Shown: positions 26,492 through 37,077, counted from the stretch's first letter. The stretch: 64,000 nucleotides of DNA from Zhongshania marina (GCF_002915595.1 NZ_PQGG01000007.1:287038-351037), one strand, 5' to 3'. The notes: a model not told the origin generated them from the letters alone. Numbers and translations: made by a program.

Positions 26492-27292
26492 TTATTTTCC
26501 ACCTTTTGCGGCTGAGCGCGAGTAAGTCCAAATTAGCAATCCACCACCAAGCAAAATCATTGGCAATGACAACTCCTGACCACGCGTCATCCAGCCCAGC
26601 ATCTCGAAGCCGATATGGCTATCTGGCTCACGAACAAACTCCACCAAGAAGCGGAAGCAACCATAGCAAAGTAAAAACAGGGAGCCCGCCGCATAGGGCG
26701 GTCGCTGTTTGCGGGTAAACCAGAAAATGATAATAAAGAGCAGCACGCCCTCAAGCGCAAACTGGTACAACTGCGACGGATGACGAGCTAATTGCAAAGG
26801 GTCTCTGGGAAACAACATTCCCCAAGGCTGGTCGGTTGGACGCCCCCACAACTCCTGCCCAATAAAATTACCGATACGCCCCAAGCCCAAACCAATGGGC
26901 GCCAAGGGCGCGATAAAGTCCCACAGCGCCGAAACGGGGACCTTAATACGACGCGCATATAAAGCAACGGCGACCACCACCCCCAACAGCCCACCATGAA
27001 AGGCCATGCCCCCCTCCCAGACCCTAAATAACCAGAGCGGGTCTTGCAAAAACTGCGGGAAGTTATAAAAAATAACATAGCCAAATCGGCCACCGACGAT
27101 GACGCCCACCGCGCCATAAAAAATCAAATCCTCAACCTGCGCCTCATTCAGGGGGCTCCACGCTTGCTTGGTACGACTTTTGGCAATGAACCACGCCGCC
27201 GCAAAACCCGCCAAATACATTAGCCCATACCAATGTATCGCCAGCGGCCCTATTTCTACCGCCACCGGATCAAAGTTTGGATGTATCAACAT
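26492..27292 (-). CDS. lgt: Prolipoprotein diacylglyceryl transferase
   Basis: 266 residues, seven predicted TM helices. The Lgt signature [16 protein letters not shown] and the [11 protein letters not shown] block are present, with the conserved [12 protein letters not shown] later. It transfers diacylglycerol from phosphatidylglycerol to the lipobox Cys of prelipoproteins at the inner membrane, needed for example by the lipoproteins at 34.7 and 62.1 kb. It lies upstream of thyA, as commonly in proteobacteria. Confidence 0.97.
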   Translation of the reverse strand: MLIHPNFDPVAVEIGPLAIHWYGLMYLAGFAAAWFIAKSRTKQAWSPLNEAQVEDLIFYGAVGVIVGGRFGYVIFYNFPQFLQDPLWLFRVWEGGMAFHGGLLGVVVAVALYARRIKVPVSALWDFIAPLAPIGLGLGRIGNFIGQELWGRPTDQPWGMLFPRDPLQLARHPSQLYQFALEGVLLFIIIFWFTRKQRPPYAAGSLFLLCYGCFRFLVEFVREPDSHIGFEMLGWMTRGQELSLPMILLGGGLLIWTYSRSAAKGGK

Positions 27293-27295
27293 GCC

Positions 27296-28087
27296 TTAAA
27301 GCGCTCCCCAAATAAATTGACTACCCACCACAAGCAAAAACATGGCAAAACACTGTTTTAAACGCCGCGCCGATAGACGCTGCGCCAACAGCGCCCCCAA
27401 CTTTGCAAAGGGCGCACTCAGCAAAACAATTCCAATAAAGGCCGGCAGGTATATAAAGCCAAAACTATACGCAGGTAAATCCTGATGACCAAAGCCAGCG
27501 ACCATATTACTCGCCGCACCGACCACAGCGATAGGCAAACCACAGGCCGCCGACGTAGCCACCGCCGCCTGCATCCGCACATTACACCAGCTCAAATACG
27601 GCACGGTTAAAGAACCGCCGCCAATACCAAACATCGCCGAAAAATACCCAATAACGACACCAACCGACGTTAAACCAAATGCATTTGGCAGCTGACGCGA
27701 TGCGGCAGGCACAGACCCCAAGCCCATATACGCGGCGATAATTATACTAAACACGCCAAAGGCTAGCTTTAATATCTGCCCAGGAAGTGCCACTGCCGTT
27801 GCCACCCCACACACAACGCCAAAGCCAATCCCAGGCGCCAATATTCTCCAGCAAGGCCAATCAATATTAGCAAGTTGATGATGTGCACGAACCGAACTGA
27901 CCGACGTCACCACAATCGTCGCCAGCGATGTCCCCACCGCCAGTTGCATGGCAACCTCCTGCGCCACCGCCAAAAAGCCAAAGCAAGCAACTAACGCAGG
28001 TACAATCACCAGCCCACCACCGACACCGAACAAACCTGCGGACAAGCCCGCAACAGCGCCAACGGCCAAGTAAACTAGCAAAATCAT
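27296..28087 (-). CDS. TauE/SafE-family membrane permease
   Basis: 263 residues from the ATG at 28087 (MILLVYLAVGAVAG); an upstream in-frame ATG at 28141 adds residues without membrane character. Eight hydrophobic helices and the two family repeats, GLFGVGGGLVIVPALV and MFGIGGGSLTVPYL, are visible. TauE/SafE proteins export or import sulfite, sulfoacetate or similar organic anions; the substrate is not known here. It ends 3 bp before lgt and is divergent from the NRDE gene. Confidence 0.9.
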   Translation of the reverse strand: MILLVYLAVGAVAGLSAGLFGVGGGLVIVPALVACFGFLAVAQEVAMQLAVGTSLATIVVTSVSSVRAHHQLANIDWPCWRILAPGIGFGVVCGVATAVALPGQILKLAFGVFSIIIAAYMGLGSVPAASRQLPNAFGLTSVGVVIGYFSAMFGIGGGSLTVPYLSWCNVRMQAAVATSAACGLPIAVVGAASNMVAGFGHQDLPAYSFGFIYLPAFIGIVLLSAPFAKLGALLAQRLSARRLKQCFAMFLLVVGSQFIWGAL

Positions 28088-28155
28088 GCCGCGGAAGTCT
28101 CCAGCAAAGCTGCTATTATGACGGCCAAAATCTACAAACAACAGCGAATGGACAA

Positions 28156-28902
28156 ATGTGCCTGATATTATTGAGCTGGCAAAATGACCCAGAACAAATC
28201 CTGACGGTTGCCGCCAATCGCGACGAATTTTTTCAGCGCCCCACCCTCGCTGCAGATTTCTGGCCAGAGCACCCGCAAATCCTAGCAGGCAGAGACTTAG
28301 AGTTTGGCGGCAGCTGGCTCGGAATAAGCCGCAATGGCCGCTTTGCGGCGGTCACCAATCTAAGAGAGGTAGAGGCCAGCGGGGACCGCAGTCGCGGCGA
28401 CCTAGTGAAAGACTTTCTGTTGAGCGCCGAAACCAGCCAAGATTTCTGTGAAGGACTAGAGCCAGAAAAAAGCCAATACCGCCCCTTTAATTTTATCGCC
28501 AGCGATGGCGACAAACTCTGCTATACCAACAACATCGAAGCCGGCTGGCGCACTTTAGCTGCCGGAATTCACGCTATCGGCAATATTCCACTCAGCGAAA
28601 AAAACGCTAAAACCCAAAAAGGCTACCAGGATATGAAAGTCGTGATGGCAGAAAAACCGAGCCATCAAGACCTTTTAAATATGCTGCAAGATACAAAACC
28701 AACAATGGACGCAGAGGAAGACATATATCGCGCGCTGTCATGTCGTTTCGTCAGTTTTAACGAATACGGCACACGCTCTAGCAGCGTAGTTAGCGCCAGT
28801 AAAACTGGGCAGTGGGACTTCTGGGAAAAACGCTACGCCACCTCCCCAACTCAGGAAGAAGCGCTTCAACACTTTAATTTTGCGGAAGAGAAGCAGCAAT
28901 AA
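28156..28902 (+). CDS. NRDE (TANGO2-type) family protein
   Basis: 248 residues from the ATG at 28156, giving the N-terminal MCLILL with Cys2 and NRDE at residues 21-24, the motif that names the family. Frames extending upstream to 27928 run antisense to the permease gene and are not real. Conserved blocks FGGSWLGISRNGRFAAVTNLRE and KTQKGYQDMK follow. TANGO2 relatives have been linked to heme or acyl-CoA handling and to Ntn-type folds with the N-terminal Cys; no firm bacterial activity is known. It converges on ptsP (3 bp gap). Confidence 0.92.
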   Translation: MCLILLSWQNDPEQILTVAANRDEFFQRPTLAADFWPEHPQILAGRDLEFGGSWLGISRNGRFAAVTNLREVEASGDRSRGDLVKDFLLSAETSQDFCEGLEPEKSQYRPFNFIASDGDKLCYTNNIEAGWRTLAAGIHAIGNIPLSEKNAKTQKGYQDMKVVMAEKPSHQDLLNMLQDTKPTMDAEEDIYRALSCRFVSFNEYGTRSSSVVSASKTGQWDFWEKRYATSPTQEEALQHFNFAEEKQQ

Positions 28903-28905
28903 AAC

Positions 28906-31173
28906 TTAAGCGCCTATGGGTTGAAGCAGGCGCTCCATGCCGATATCGATCATCATTTTACGAAGCAGCGATTTCACTTCATCTGCTGTATCGACCTGCA
29001 TGGAATGATCTAGCAAGGATTGCAGCTCGTCAAAGCGACAACTGCGAATAACCGCCTTAACCCTGAGCAGGCTATTATCATTCATCGACAACATGTCGTA
29101 GCCCATCGCCATCAGCAACAATACCGCTGCCGGATCACCCGCCAATTCACCGCAAATCCCTACCGGCTTGCCCTCGGCGTGCGCAGCATCTACCACCTGC
29201 CGCAGACTATTTAATACAGCGGGGTGATAGGCGTGATACAGATCAGCAACCCGCGTATTATTGCGATCAACCGCCAGCAAATACTGAGTTAAATCATTCG
29301 AGCCCACCGACAGAAAATCAACCCGCCTTGCCAATTGCCGCGCCTGATACACCGCTGCGGGCACTTCGACCATCACCCCAATTGGCGGCAGAGTAATATC
29401 CCAGCCATCTTCAATTAGCTCATCGTAGGCTCGTCGCACAAGCTCAAGCGCCTCATCCACTTCCTGCACATTACTGATCATTGGTAGCATAATGCGCAGA
29501 TTATTCAGGCCTTCACTGGCCTTGAGCATCGCTCTGACCTGAACAAGGAATATCTCTGGATGATCTAAGGTGACACGTATCCCGCGCCAACCTAAGAAGG
29601 GGTTTTCCTCTTCGATGGGGAAATACGGCAGAGCCTTGTCTCCACCAATATCAAGGGTACGCATAGTGACCGGCAAAGGCGCAAAGGCAATTAATTGCTC
29701 ACGGTAGATCGCCCTCTGTTCCTCTTCACTAGGAAAACGCTCGCGTAAAAGAAATGGAATTTCCGTTCTATAAAGACCAACGCCTTCCGCGCCGCGGTCT
29801 AAAGAGCGTGCGACATCTGCCATCAAACCCGTATTGACCCACAGCGGCATACGATGGCCATCCAAGGTCTCGCTAGGTAGATCACGCAGCGCCTCCAAGC
29901 CCTGGGTCAGAACCTGATCTTCTTCCGACACCGAACGGAAATGTTCATACACTTCCGCAGAGGGGTTGTAGTGAACATAGCCCGAATAGCCGTCCACAAT
30001 AAGATTGGCATTTTCAATTTGGGTATACGGTAAATCGGCAGCCCCCATCACGGTGGGTATACCCATCGCCCGCGCCAAGATAGCAACATGGGAGTTGCTC
30101 GAGCCCCGCACCGACACCATGCCCACCAGCTTTTCGCGGGGCACTTCACCCAACATGGAAGCGGTCAGCTCTTCGCCGACTAAAATGGTTTTCTCTGGGT
30201 ATTCTGCCGGCTCAACTTCGCTGGTTTGCAAATAGGCCAGCACACGGCGACCAAGGTCTTTAATATCGGTTGCACGCTCTTTGAAATAGGCATCTTCCAT
30301 CATTTCAAAGGTGCGGATGTGACTGGACATCACTTGGCTCAACGCGCCCTGCGCCCATTCACCTTCATTTATTTTTTTAACGACCTCAGCCGCCCACGTG
30401 CCGTCGTCAATAATTCGCAAATAAACATCAAACAGCGCGTGCTCATCTGCGGGCAATTGCTTAAATAGCTTTTCACTGAGGGCGTGAATATCCGCTCGCA
30501 CTGCACTTAATGCGGATTGAAATGCCTGCAACTCAAGCTGCGGATCATCACTCTGCCGTCGCGGCACGGAGTGCAATTCGGCAATGGGCGCCACCACAAC
30601 TGCACGACCAATAGCCACCCCCGTCGCACCAGCTATACCTTTAAATGATGCCGTTGCGCCAACCGCGTTCTGAGCAGTAGAAATAGATCCTGTCGCCCGA
30701 GCGTGGGCAATAACCCCCGCCAACTGCGCAGACATCGTTACCAGAAAGGCTTCTTCGTCCTCGTCGAAACGGCGGCTATCTTTTTGCTGAACAACCAAAA
30801 CCCCCATAACGGTGCGCTGGTGGATAATCGGCGCCCCCAAAAAGGAGTGGTATTGCTCTTCGCCAATGCCTGGCAGGTATAAGAAATTGGGGTGTTTTTC
30901 GGCGTGATCTAAGTTTACCGGCTCTTCCCGCCTTGCTACCTGACCAACCAAGCCCTCGTCAGGGCCTAGACTGATCTTGCCGATCAAATCGGGGTTCAAA
31001 CCTTGGTTGGCCATAAAGATCAAGCGGCCAGATTCAGGATCGCGCAAGTACACCGTGCACACTTCGGTGCCCATTACCTCGGCGATACGACTAACAATAA
31101 TATCGAGCGCCGCCTGCAAATTGCCCGCAGCATTTACCGCTTGAACGATACTCCGCAGCGCTTCCAACATCAT
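28906..31173 (-). CDS. ptsP: PTS enzyme I of the nitrogen system (EI-Ntr)
   Basis: 755 residues. An N-terminal GAF domain (~1-160; [32 protein letters not shown]) precedes the EI N-terminal domain, the phospho-His segment [18 protein letters not shown], and the PEP-binding barrel ([54 protein letters not shown]). It starts the phosphorelay to NPr and EIIA-Ntr that senses nitrogen and potassium status. Those partners are not in the window. Its ATG overlaps the rppH stop (ATGA). Confidence 0.97.
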   Translation of the reverse strand: MMLEALRSIVQAVNAAGNLQAALDIIVSRIAEVMGTEVCTVYLRDPESGRLIFMANQGLNPDLIGKISLGPDEGLVGQVARREEPVNLDHAEKHPNFLYLPGIGEEQYHSFLGAPIIHQRTVMGVLVVQQKDSRRFDEDEEAFLVTMSAQLAGVIAHARATGSISTAQNAVGATASFKGIAGATGVAIGRAVVVAPIAELHSVPRRQSDDPQLELQAFQSALSAVRADIHALSEKLFKQLPADEHALFDVYLRIIDDGTWAAEVVKKINEGEWAQGALSQVMSSHIRTFEMMEDAYFKERATDIKDLGRRVLAYLQTSEVEPAEYPEKTILVGEELTASMLGEVPREKLVGMVSVRGSSNSHVAILARAMGIPTVMGAADLPYTQIENANLIVDGYSGYVHYNPSAEVYEHFRSVSEEDQVLTQGLEALRDLPSETLDGHRMPLWVNTGLMADVARSLDRGAEGVGLYRTEIPFLLRERFPSEEEQRAIYREQLIAFAPLPVTMRTLDIGGDKALPYFPIEEENPFLGWRGIRVTLDHPEIFLVQVRAMLKASEGLNNLRIMLPMISNVQEVDEALELVRRAYDELIEDGWDITLPPIGVMVEVPAAVYQARQLARRVDFLSVGSNDLTQYLLAVDRNNTRVADLYHAYHPAVLNSLRQVVDAAHAEGKPVGICGELAGDPAAVLLLMAMGYDMLSMNDNSLLRVKAVIRSCRFDELQSLLDHSMQVDTADEVKSLLRKMMIDIGMERLLQPIGA

Positions 31174-31676
31174 AGCAGTTCACCACTCATGGCATCTTTC
31201 ACCAAACGGGCATGTCGCGGGGCCAATTCCTTCATAGCGCGCCGATAAACTTCGCGCTTAAACGCCACTACCTGACCTAGCGGGTACCAGTAGCTCACCC
31301 ACTGCCAGTGATCAAACTCAGCCTTATCGCCACAATGAAAACTGACCTTGTTGTCGTCAGCCTTCATTTGCAGCAAAAACCATTTTTGCTTCTGGCCGAT
31401 ACACAGTGGCTTGTTGTCTCGACGAATCAATCGTTGGGGTAGACGATAACGCAGCCAGCCACGGGTACAAGCCAGTAATTCGACATCACTCTCTCGCAAA
31501 CCGACTTCTTCATACAGCTCGCGATACAAAGCCGCCTCTGGCGATTCGCCTTCATGAATCCCACCCTGGGGAAACTGCCAAGCACTCTGACCAACACGGC
31601 GCGCCCACAACACCTGCCCTTGCTCATTTGCAAGCACGATGCCAACGTTGGGACGAAATCCATCCGAGTCAATCAC
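31170..31676 (-). CDS. rppH: RNA pyrophosphohydrolase
   Basis: 168 residues. Nudix box at residues 38-60 ([11 protein letters not shown]... then RELYEEVGL) with the metal-binding glutamates in REL-EE; N-terminal [11 protein letters not shown] and WQFPQGG are family-typical. It removes pyrophosphate from 5'-triphosphorylated mRNA and starts RNase E-dependent decay. It is coupled to ptsP by a 4-base overlap, as in Pseudomonas and E. coli. Confidence 0.97.
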   Translation of the reverse strand: MIDSDGFRPNVGIVLANEQGQVLWARRVGQSAWQFPQGGIHEGESPEAALYRELYEEVGLRESDVELLACTRGWLRYRLPQRLIRRDNKPLCIGQKQKWFLLQMKADDNKVSFHCGDKAEFDHWQWVSYWYPLGQVVAFKREVYRRAMKELAPRHARLVKDAMSGELL

Positions 31677-31835
31677 TACATCACCTATTGTTTTGATTTT
31701 ATTTCCATTTTCTATTGTTCCACAAATTCCCGACCCTGGGAATTCACTCTACCAACAACGCTGCAGAAAGATGAAAATGCGGCTGGCAAACGCTATGCTA
31801 TGCCGCCTCAACAAGCCCGCTTTTGGAGACCTTAT

Positions 31836-32492
31836 ATGGCCCTTGCCATTTTTGACCTAGACAACACCCTGCTTGGCGGTGACAGTGATCACGCATGGGG
31901 TGAATTTTTAGTCGCCAAAGGCATCGTCGACAGCAAGGTATTCAAAACCCAAAATGACGAGTTCTATCGCCAATACCAACAGGGCGGCCTTGATATTGAC
32001 GCCTATCTTCGCTTTGCCCTGAGCCCTCTCAGCCAATATACGCAAGCAGAACTCAGTACCTTACACGCAGATTTCATGGCGGAATACATCGCCCCGCTGC
32101 GGCTGCCAAAGGCCGATGCGCTATTACAGCAACATCGCGACGCGGGCGACTTTGTTATGATAATTACCGCCACCAATAGTTTCGTCACCAGACCGATTGC
32201 AGAGGCATTAGGCGTAAACACCATTCTTGCCAGCGAGGGCGAAGTCGTCAATGGGCGCTACACCGGCAAGCCCGGTGGTATTCCCTGCTTTCAAGAAGGC
32301 AAGGTCACCCGCCTAAACAATTGGCTTGAGGAAACCGGCCACTCGCTGAGCGGCAGCTACTTTTACAGCGACTCCCACAACGACCTGCCGCTGCTTAAAA
32401 TTGTCGACCACGCTATCGCCGTCGACCCCGACGACACCCTAAAAGCGCATGCAATTGCAGCTGGCTGGCCGGTCATCAGCCTTAGAGACTAG
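31836..32492 (+). CDS. HAD-IB family phosphatase (SerB-like)
   Basis: 218 residues from the ATG at 31836, with GGAGAC nine bases upstream; a longer frame from 31554 lies antisense to rppH and is excluded. Motif I FDLDNTLLGGDSD, motif II in IITATNSF, motif III with Lys in EGKVTRL, and motif IV YFYSDSHNDLPLL. Members of this HAD-IB subfamily dephosphorylate phosphoserine or similar small substrates, or lysophosphatidic acid. It is divergent from rppH, an order also seen in Pseudomonas. Confidence 0.92.
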   Translation: MALAIFDLDNTLLGGDSDHAWGEFLVAKGIVDSKVFKTQNDEFYRQYQQGGLDIDAYLRFALSPLSQYTQAELSTLHADFMAEYIAPLRLPKADALLQQHRDAGDFVMIITATNSFVTRPIAEALGVNTILASEGEVVNGRYTGKPGGIPCFQEGKVTRLNNWLEETGHSLSGSYFYSDSHNDLPLLKIVDHAIAVDPDDTLKAHAIAAGWPVISLRD

Positions 32493-32513
32493 GCGTTCCC
32501 CAGCGCATAAAAA

Positions 32514-32533
32514 AGCCCGGTCGATGCCGGGCT
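32514..32533 (-). terminator. Terminator between HAD gene and gcvH
   Basis: A 7-bp GC-rich stem (AGCCCGG / CCGGGCT) with a 6-base loop. On the minus strand it is followed by a run of six U, so it terminates gcvH; on the plus strand the U tract is weak. Confidence 0.85.
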
Positions 32534-32556
32534 CCTATTAAAACCTATAAATAAAA

Positions 32557-32943
32557 TTACTCGTCGCACTGCTCGTCGTAGGCTTCCGCATCTAGCAAAT
32601 TATCCAGCTCACTCAAATCAGAGGGCTGCATACGGAAAAACCAACCGTCGCTGTATGGGTATTCATTTACCGTTTCTGGGCTTTCATCTAAAGCCTCATT
32701 CACTTCAATAATTTCGCCCGAAACCGGCGCATAAATATCTGAAGCTGCTTTTACCGACTCGACCACCGCAGCTTCGTCACCTTGAGAATACTCGGCGCCG
32801 ACTTCCGGTAATTCGATAAACACCACATCACCTAGGGCATTCTGTGCGTGGTAACTGATACCAACTGTAACCGTGCCGTCTGACTCAAGGCGCGCCCACT
32901 CGTGGCTGCTGGCGTATTTTAATTCGCTGGGGGTATTGCTCAT
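32557..32943 (-). CDS. gcvH: Glycine cleavage system H protein
   Basis: 128 residues, one lipoyl domain. The lipoylated lysine is Lys65 in [13 protein letters not shown], with SHEWARLE at the N-terminus and DGWFFRMQ near the end. It shuttles the methylamine group between GcvP, GcvT and the L protein. No gcvT or gcvP adjoins it; the gene stands alone between a terminator and the iron transporter, so the rest of the pathway must lie elsewhere. The C-terminal tail is unusually acidic and contains a Cys (EAYDEQCDE). Confidence 0.96.
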   Translation of the reverse strand: MSNTPSELKYASSHEWARLESDGTVTVGISYHAQNALGDVVFIELPEVGAEYSQGDEAAVVESVKAASDIYAPVSGEIIEVNEALDESPETVNEYPYSDGWFFRMQPSDLSELDNLLDAEAYDEQCDE

Positions 32944-33015
32944 TTAAGGCCGTCCTCTACTGACGATACGTTAGATGTGCGCATTTTAACGCCGCTGCCA
33001 ACAAATACAAAGTGC

Positions 33016-34674
33016 TCAATGACTGCTGCGGCGGATACTGATTATCACTGGAATTAATCCCGCCGCCACCAAGGCCAGTGCAGGCAGGGCCGCAAGCTGC
33101 CACTGCCCCTCTGCCGTCATCTCATAAATCCGCACCGCCAAGGTATCCCAACCATAGGGGCGAAGCAGCAAAGTGGCTGGCATCTCTTTCATAACGTCGA
33201 CAAAAACCAAGACCATCGCGGTGAGCAACCCTGGGCGCAGCATGGGCAAATATATCCGCCGCACTAATTCGCCACCGTTGGCGCCGAGGGTGCGCGCCGC
33301 TTCAGGCAGACTTGGGCGAATACGCTCAAGAGACGACTCCAAAGGCCCCGTCGCCACGGCCAAAAATCGAATCCAATACGCTGCCAACAGGGTGGCAATT
33401 GATCCCACCAAGATCGGCACCGGTGACATACCAAGCACTCGCTGCAGAGGGATAAATACCTGATTATCAATAAAGGTAAACGACAGCATAATCCCCACCG
33501 CCAATACCGAGCCTGGCAGTGCGTAGCCCAACTGAGCCATATTAAAAAAACCACCGCGCTTTACTTGGCGTCGATTAAAAGCCAAAACCAGCGCCAAAAA
33601 TACCGTAATCAAGGCCGCAAGCCCCGCCAGTATCACGGTGTGCTGCACTAGCTCAAAAAAACGAGTGTTTAATTGCACCGCGCCTTCATCGATCGCCCAC
33701 AACATCAGCTGTAACACGGGCAATACAAAGGCCACTGCCAGCACAGAACTGCAGGCAGCAGTCATTGCCCAGGCTTTAACGGGCGTGACTGGAAATCGGT
33801 AGCGATGCTGTAAACGGCTGCCCTGAACAAAGCGACGACCACCGCGCGAGCGCCGCTCGGCAAACAAGGTTAAGGCAACAAACAACAGCAATATTGAAGC
33901 AAGCTGCGCCGCCGCCTGAATATTGAAAAAGCCAAACCACGCTTTATAAATTGCCGTGGTAAAGGTGTCGTAATTAAACACCGCCACGGTACCAAAGTCG
34001 GCGAGGGTTTCCATCATCGCCAAGCTCACGCCGGCAACAATAGCGGGGCGCGCCATTGGCAGCGCAACGCGATAAAATGCCTGCCAAGGATTACAGCCCA
34101 AAACGCGCGCAGCTTCGGTGGTATCACTGCTTTGAGAAAGGAAAGCACTGCGCGCCAGCATATAAACATAGGGGTATAAAACTAAGGCAAACACCACAAT
34201 CACCGTGGCGGCATTGCGAACATCCATGCTGCCGTACTGCTGACCAAACTGCAGCCTTAAAAAGCTCTGTAGCGGGCCGCCAAAATCAAACACCCCGAGA
34301 ATAACAAAGGCCATTACGTAAGCGGGCACCGCCATCGGCAGCATCAATAGCCACTCGAACCATGCTCGGCCGGGAAACTCGCACATCACCGTAAACCAAG
34401 CCAAACCAATGCCCAAAATGCTGACCAGCAAGCCCACCCCCGCCAACAACAACAGGGTATTAAATAATAAACTTCCAAGTTGGGTCGCGATTAAATGCTG
34501 CCAAACCTCGGTTTGCGAAGAACTCCAGCTCAGCACTACCACCAAGATCGGCGCCATCACCGCCAGCACCGCAGCCACACCAATTACACGCAAAAACCAC
34601 AACGCCGCGCTTGATCGGCGCGGCGCTGCAGGCGTCTGTGAAAACGCGGTTACTGAAGATGGCGCAACTGGCAC
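33016..34674 (-). CDS. Ferric iron ABC transporter permease (FbpB/SfuB-like, fused two-domain)
   Basis: 552 residues, about 12 TM helices in two homologous halves, each with an EAA-type loop (TEAARVLGCNPWQAFYRVALPMARPAI and EAARTLGANGGELVRRIYLPML regions). This two-repeat form is typical of ferric-iron permeases of the FbpB/HitB type. The GTG start directly follows the stop of the binding-protein gene, so they form an operon. No ATPase gene is nearby; a separate one must serve it. Fur control is expected from the box at 35738. Confidence 0.9.
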   Translation of the reverse strand: MPVAPSSVTAFSQTPAAPRRSSAALWFLRVIGVAAVLAVMAPILVVVLSWSSSQTEVWQHLIATQLGSLLFNTLLLLAGVGLLVSILGIGLAWFTVMCEFPGRAWFEWLLMLPMAVPAYVMAFVILGVFDFGGPLQSFLRLQFGQQYGSMDVRNAATVIVVFALVLYPYVYMLARSAFLSQSSDTTEAARVLGCNPWQAFYRVALPMARPAIVAGVSLAMMETLADFGTVAVFNYDTFTTAIYKAWFGFFNIQAAAQLASILLLFVALTLFAERRSRGGRRFVQGSRLQHRYRFPVTPVKAWAMTAACSSVLAVAFVLPVLQLMLWAIDEGAVQLNTRFFELVQHTVILAGLAALITVFLALVLAFNRRQVKRGGFFNMAQLGYALPGSVLAVGIMLSFTFIDNQVFIPLQRVLGMSPVPILVGSIATLLAAYWIRFLAVATGPLESSLERIRPSLPEAARTLGANGGELVRRIYLPMLRPGLLTAMVLVFVDVMKEMPATLLLRPYGWDTLAVRIYEMTAEGQWQLAALPALALVAAGLIPVIISIRRSSH

Positions 34675-35706
34675 TCAGCGATATCCCTGTCTGTCCATTA
34701 TGCGAATTGCGTCGCCCTGCAGACGACCGGCTTCGCTGAGGGGCATGGTATCAGCCTTAAAACTGCCCCACTGCTCAATCAGTTCAGACGGCGCGGTTTT
34801 ATCGTTCACAGGATACTCCTGATTCAAGTGCGCAAAATCGTATTGCGCCGAGGGACCAGACAACCATTCCAATAAGCGCAGAGCATCTTCCTTATGCTTG
34901 CTGGCCTTGGTTATACCGGCGCCAGACACATTCACATGGGTACCGCGAGCAGCAACACCCTCGCCTGCTTGGTTAGCCCAGAACAAACCCACCGGCAAAT
35001 CAGGATTATCGGCCAGCATACGGGCCAAATAATAGGTGTTCACCAAACCGACATCGCACTGCCCAGCGTCAATCGCTTCAACCACTTTATTGTCGTTGGC
35101 AAACGGCGCCACCGCCAAATTATTTACCCAAGCACCCACAGTCTCTTCGGCTTTGTCCGCGCCAAGAGCAACAATCATGCTGGCAACCAGCGATTGGTTA
35201 TACACTTTTTTGGAGGTGCGCAAACACAGGCGACCATTCCATTTTGGGTCGGCCAAATCTTCGTAACCCGCCAGCTCCTCGGGCTTAACCCGCTCAGTAG
35301 AATAAATAATGGTACGGGCGCGAATGGAAACCCCGTACCAACGCCCCTGCTCATCGCGCAAGGCTGGCGGAATATTATTTGTTAATACCTCTGACTGCAC
35401 GGGCTGTAAAACACCCATTTCTGCGGCATGCCACAGATTCCCCGCATCTACAGTAATTAACATATCCGCGGGGGAGTTCTCGCCCTCAGCCTTTAGACGC
35501 GCCAATAACGGCCCCGCCTCGTCGGTGACGTAGCGAATGTTAATACCAGTTTCCTTGGTAAAGTCGTCGAAGATAGGTTTAATCAGCTGCTCTATCCGCG
35601 AGCTATAAATCACTAATTCTGGGCCCTTGGCGGCAGGTGGCTCACTATTACCACAGGCAGCTAGAACTAGGGTTGCTACTACGATCAGCGCGATATTTCG
35701 CATCAT
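34675..35706 (-). CDS. Ferric iron-binding lipoprotein (FbpA/FutA-like)
   Basis: 343 residues. The signal peptide ends in a lipobox (LVLAAC, Cys18), so it is a lipid-anchored periplasmic binding protein. ELVIYSSRIEQLIKPIFDDFT is the start of the FbpA-family fold, and the adjacent tyrosines in LVNTYYLAR are the usual iron ligands. It captures Fe3+ for the permease encoded directly downstream. The Fur box about 32 bp upstream supports iron regulation. It could bind another oxyanion-like ligand, but the Tyr pair and Fur box favour iron. Confidence 0.92.
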   Translation of the reverse strand: MMRNIALIVVATLVLAACGNSEPPAAKGPELVIYSSRIEQLIKPIFDDFTKETGINIRYVTDEAGPLLARLKAEGENSPADMLITVDAGNLWHAAEMGVLQPVQSEVLTNNIPPALRDEQGRWYGVSIRARTIIYSTERVKPEELAGYEDLADPKWNGRLCLRTSKKVYNQSLVASMIVALGADKAEETVGAWVNNLAVAPFANDNKVVEAIDAGQCDVGLVNTYYLARMLADNPDLPVGLFWANQAGEGVAARGTHVNVSGAGITKASKHKEDALRLLEWLSGPSAQYDFAHLNQEYPVNDKTAPSELIEQWGSFKADTMPLSEAGRLQGDAIRIMDRQGYR

Positions 35707-35737
35707 CCAAGCCTCTTACAAGAAAATCGGGCGTAGA

Positions 35738-35752
35738 TGATAATTATTATCA
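35738..35752. promoter_or_regulatory. Fur box upstream of iron ABC transporter
   Basis: TGATAATTATTATCA is a perfect 7-1-7 inverted repeat identical to the canonical Fur motif TGATAATnATTATCA, with extra matching bases on both flanks. It lies 32 bp before the binding-protein ATG, where Fe-Fur would block the promoter. Confidence 0.88.
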
Positions 35753-35839
35753 TTAAACTTCTCAATGAATTCCACGATTTATTCTGTAATGAATGTTAAT
35801 GGCGACGCAATTCAGCCCTGCTCATCGCCGGATTTAAAA

Positions 35840-37072
35840 CTAGGGTTTGTCCGACAAGCCCATTGCCTTGGCAATAATCTGACGCTTCAACGGCAGCGCC
35901 GAATCCAACCAACGCATGCCGGTATTGCGCAATAAGCGCAGAGGCATGACCGGCGTTTCAAACAAATGCTGGAATCCCTCCATCATTGCCATCATCGCCA
36001 AATTGCCGCCTTTGCGCCGACGCTGATAACGGTTCAGCACCGAGGCGTCAAACAATGGCACACCGCGCTCGCAGGCACGGCGACACTCCTGCGCAAAGAC
36101 CGCCGCATCCTGAAAACCAAGATTGATGCCTTGCCCCGCCAGCGGATGAATAGTGTGCGCCGCATCACCCAGCAATACCACACCGTCACTAACGTAGTCC
36201 GCCGCGTGACGCTGCCTAAGAGGAAAACTAAAGCGGCGACTCGCGGCCAGCACTCGGCCTAAGCGGTGCTCAAACTTAGCGGCCAGCTCGCGGCAAAAGT
36301 CATCATCGTCAAGTGACATTAAGTGCTCTGCGATGTCCGGTTTAGCTGACCATACAATAGAACAATAACGCTGTTCAGCAGCGGTATCTGGCAGCGGCAA
36401 AAATGCCAGCGGGCCTTCCGGTAAGAAGCGCTGCCACGCGGTGTTGCTGTGGGGAAGCTCGGTCTCGACCGTGGCAACGATAGCGTGATGATGATAATCC
36501 CACTCCCGTGTAACAAAGCCAGCCCACTCGCGAATTTTAGAATTGGCGCCGTCGGCGGCAACCACCAGCGGACTGCGCACCACTCTGCCACCGGCTAAAT
36601 GTAAACTAATCCCCGCCTGTTGCCGGCTCATGGTTTCAACCGGATTTCCAAAAAAGCATTTTACCCGCGCATTTTCCCGCAGATTATTAATCAAAGATGC
36701 ATTGATTAATCGATTTTCAACAATATGACCGAGTGCCGAGCGCCGCACTTCGCTGGCGGAAAAATGAATACGTCCAGTGCCTTCGCCGTCCCACACTTCC
36801 ATATCGGTATAGGCGCAGGCGCGGCGGCTGGCGATGTCAGACCAGGCACCAATCTCATCTAAAAACCCGCGAGAAGCGTCGGTAAGCGCGCTAACCCTGG
36901 CATCATAATCAAATACGCTTTCTTCAATTTGCGGCCAGCCTTCGCGAACCGCCTGCGCTTCAACTAAGGCAACTTTTAGCGGCAAATCTGCCACCGCCAA
37001 GGCCAGTGCCGCACCAGCCAAACCGGCGCCGACTATGACTAAATCAAAATCAGCAATATTCTCTGCCGACAT
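35840..37072 (-). CDS. ubiI: Ubiquinone C5-hydroxylase-like FAD monooxygenase
   Basis: 410 residues, UbiH/UbiF/VisC/Coq6 family. FAD-binding VGAGLAGAALALA at the N-terminus, RVSALTDASRGFLDEIGAW, the UbiI-like YTDMEVWD and LGHIVENRLI blocks, VAADGANSKIREW, and GDAAHTIHPLAGQGINLGFQD. The MEVWD/GHIVEN pair matches E. coli UbiI better than UbiH. It hydroxylates the ubiquinone ring. It is the last gene of pepP-ubiH-ubiI, the same order as in E. coli. UbiF- or UbiM-like specificity cannot be excluded. Confidence 0.9.
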   Translation of the reverse strand: MSAENIADFDLVIVGAGLAGAALALAVADLPLKVALVEAQAVREGWPQIEESVFDYDARVSALTDASRGFLDEIGAWSDIASRRACAYTDMEVWDGEGTGRIHFSASEVRRSALGHIVENRLINASLINNLRENARVKCFFGNPVETMSRQQAGISLHLAGGRVVRSPLVVAADGANSKIREWAGFVTREWDYHHHAIVATVETELPHSNTAWQRFLPEGPLAFLPLPDTAAEQRYCSIVWSAKPDIAEHLMSLDDDDFCRELAAKFEHRLGRVLAASRRFSFPLRQRHAADYVSDGVVLLGDAAHTIHPLAGQGINLGFQDAAVFAQECRRACERGVPLFDASVLNRYQRRRKGGNLAMMAMMEGFQHLFETPVMPLRLLRNTGMRWLDSALPLKRQIIAKAMGLSDKP

Positions 37073-37077
37073 GCGTA

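Noticed and set aside
27928..28155. N-terminal extension of the NRDE protein
   Set aside because: It runs antisense to the TauE-type permease gene; the family begins MCLI at 28156 with Cys2.
31554..31835. N-terminal extension of the HAD phosphatase
   Set aside because: It lies antisense to rppH; the ribosome site and HAD motif I support the start at 31836.
32557..32943. Glycine cleavage operon
   Set aside because: Only gcvH is present; flanking genes are unrelated and separated by a terminator.
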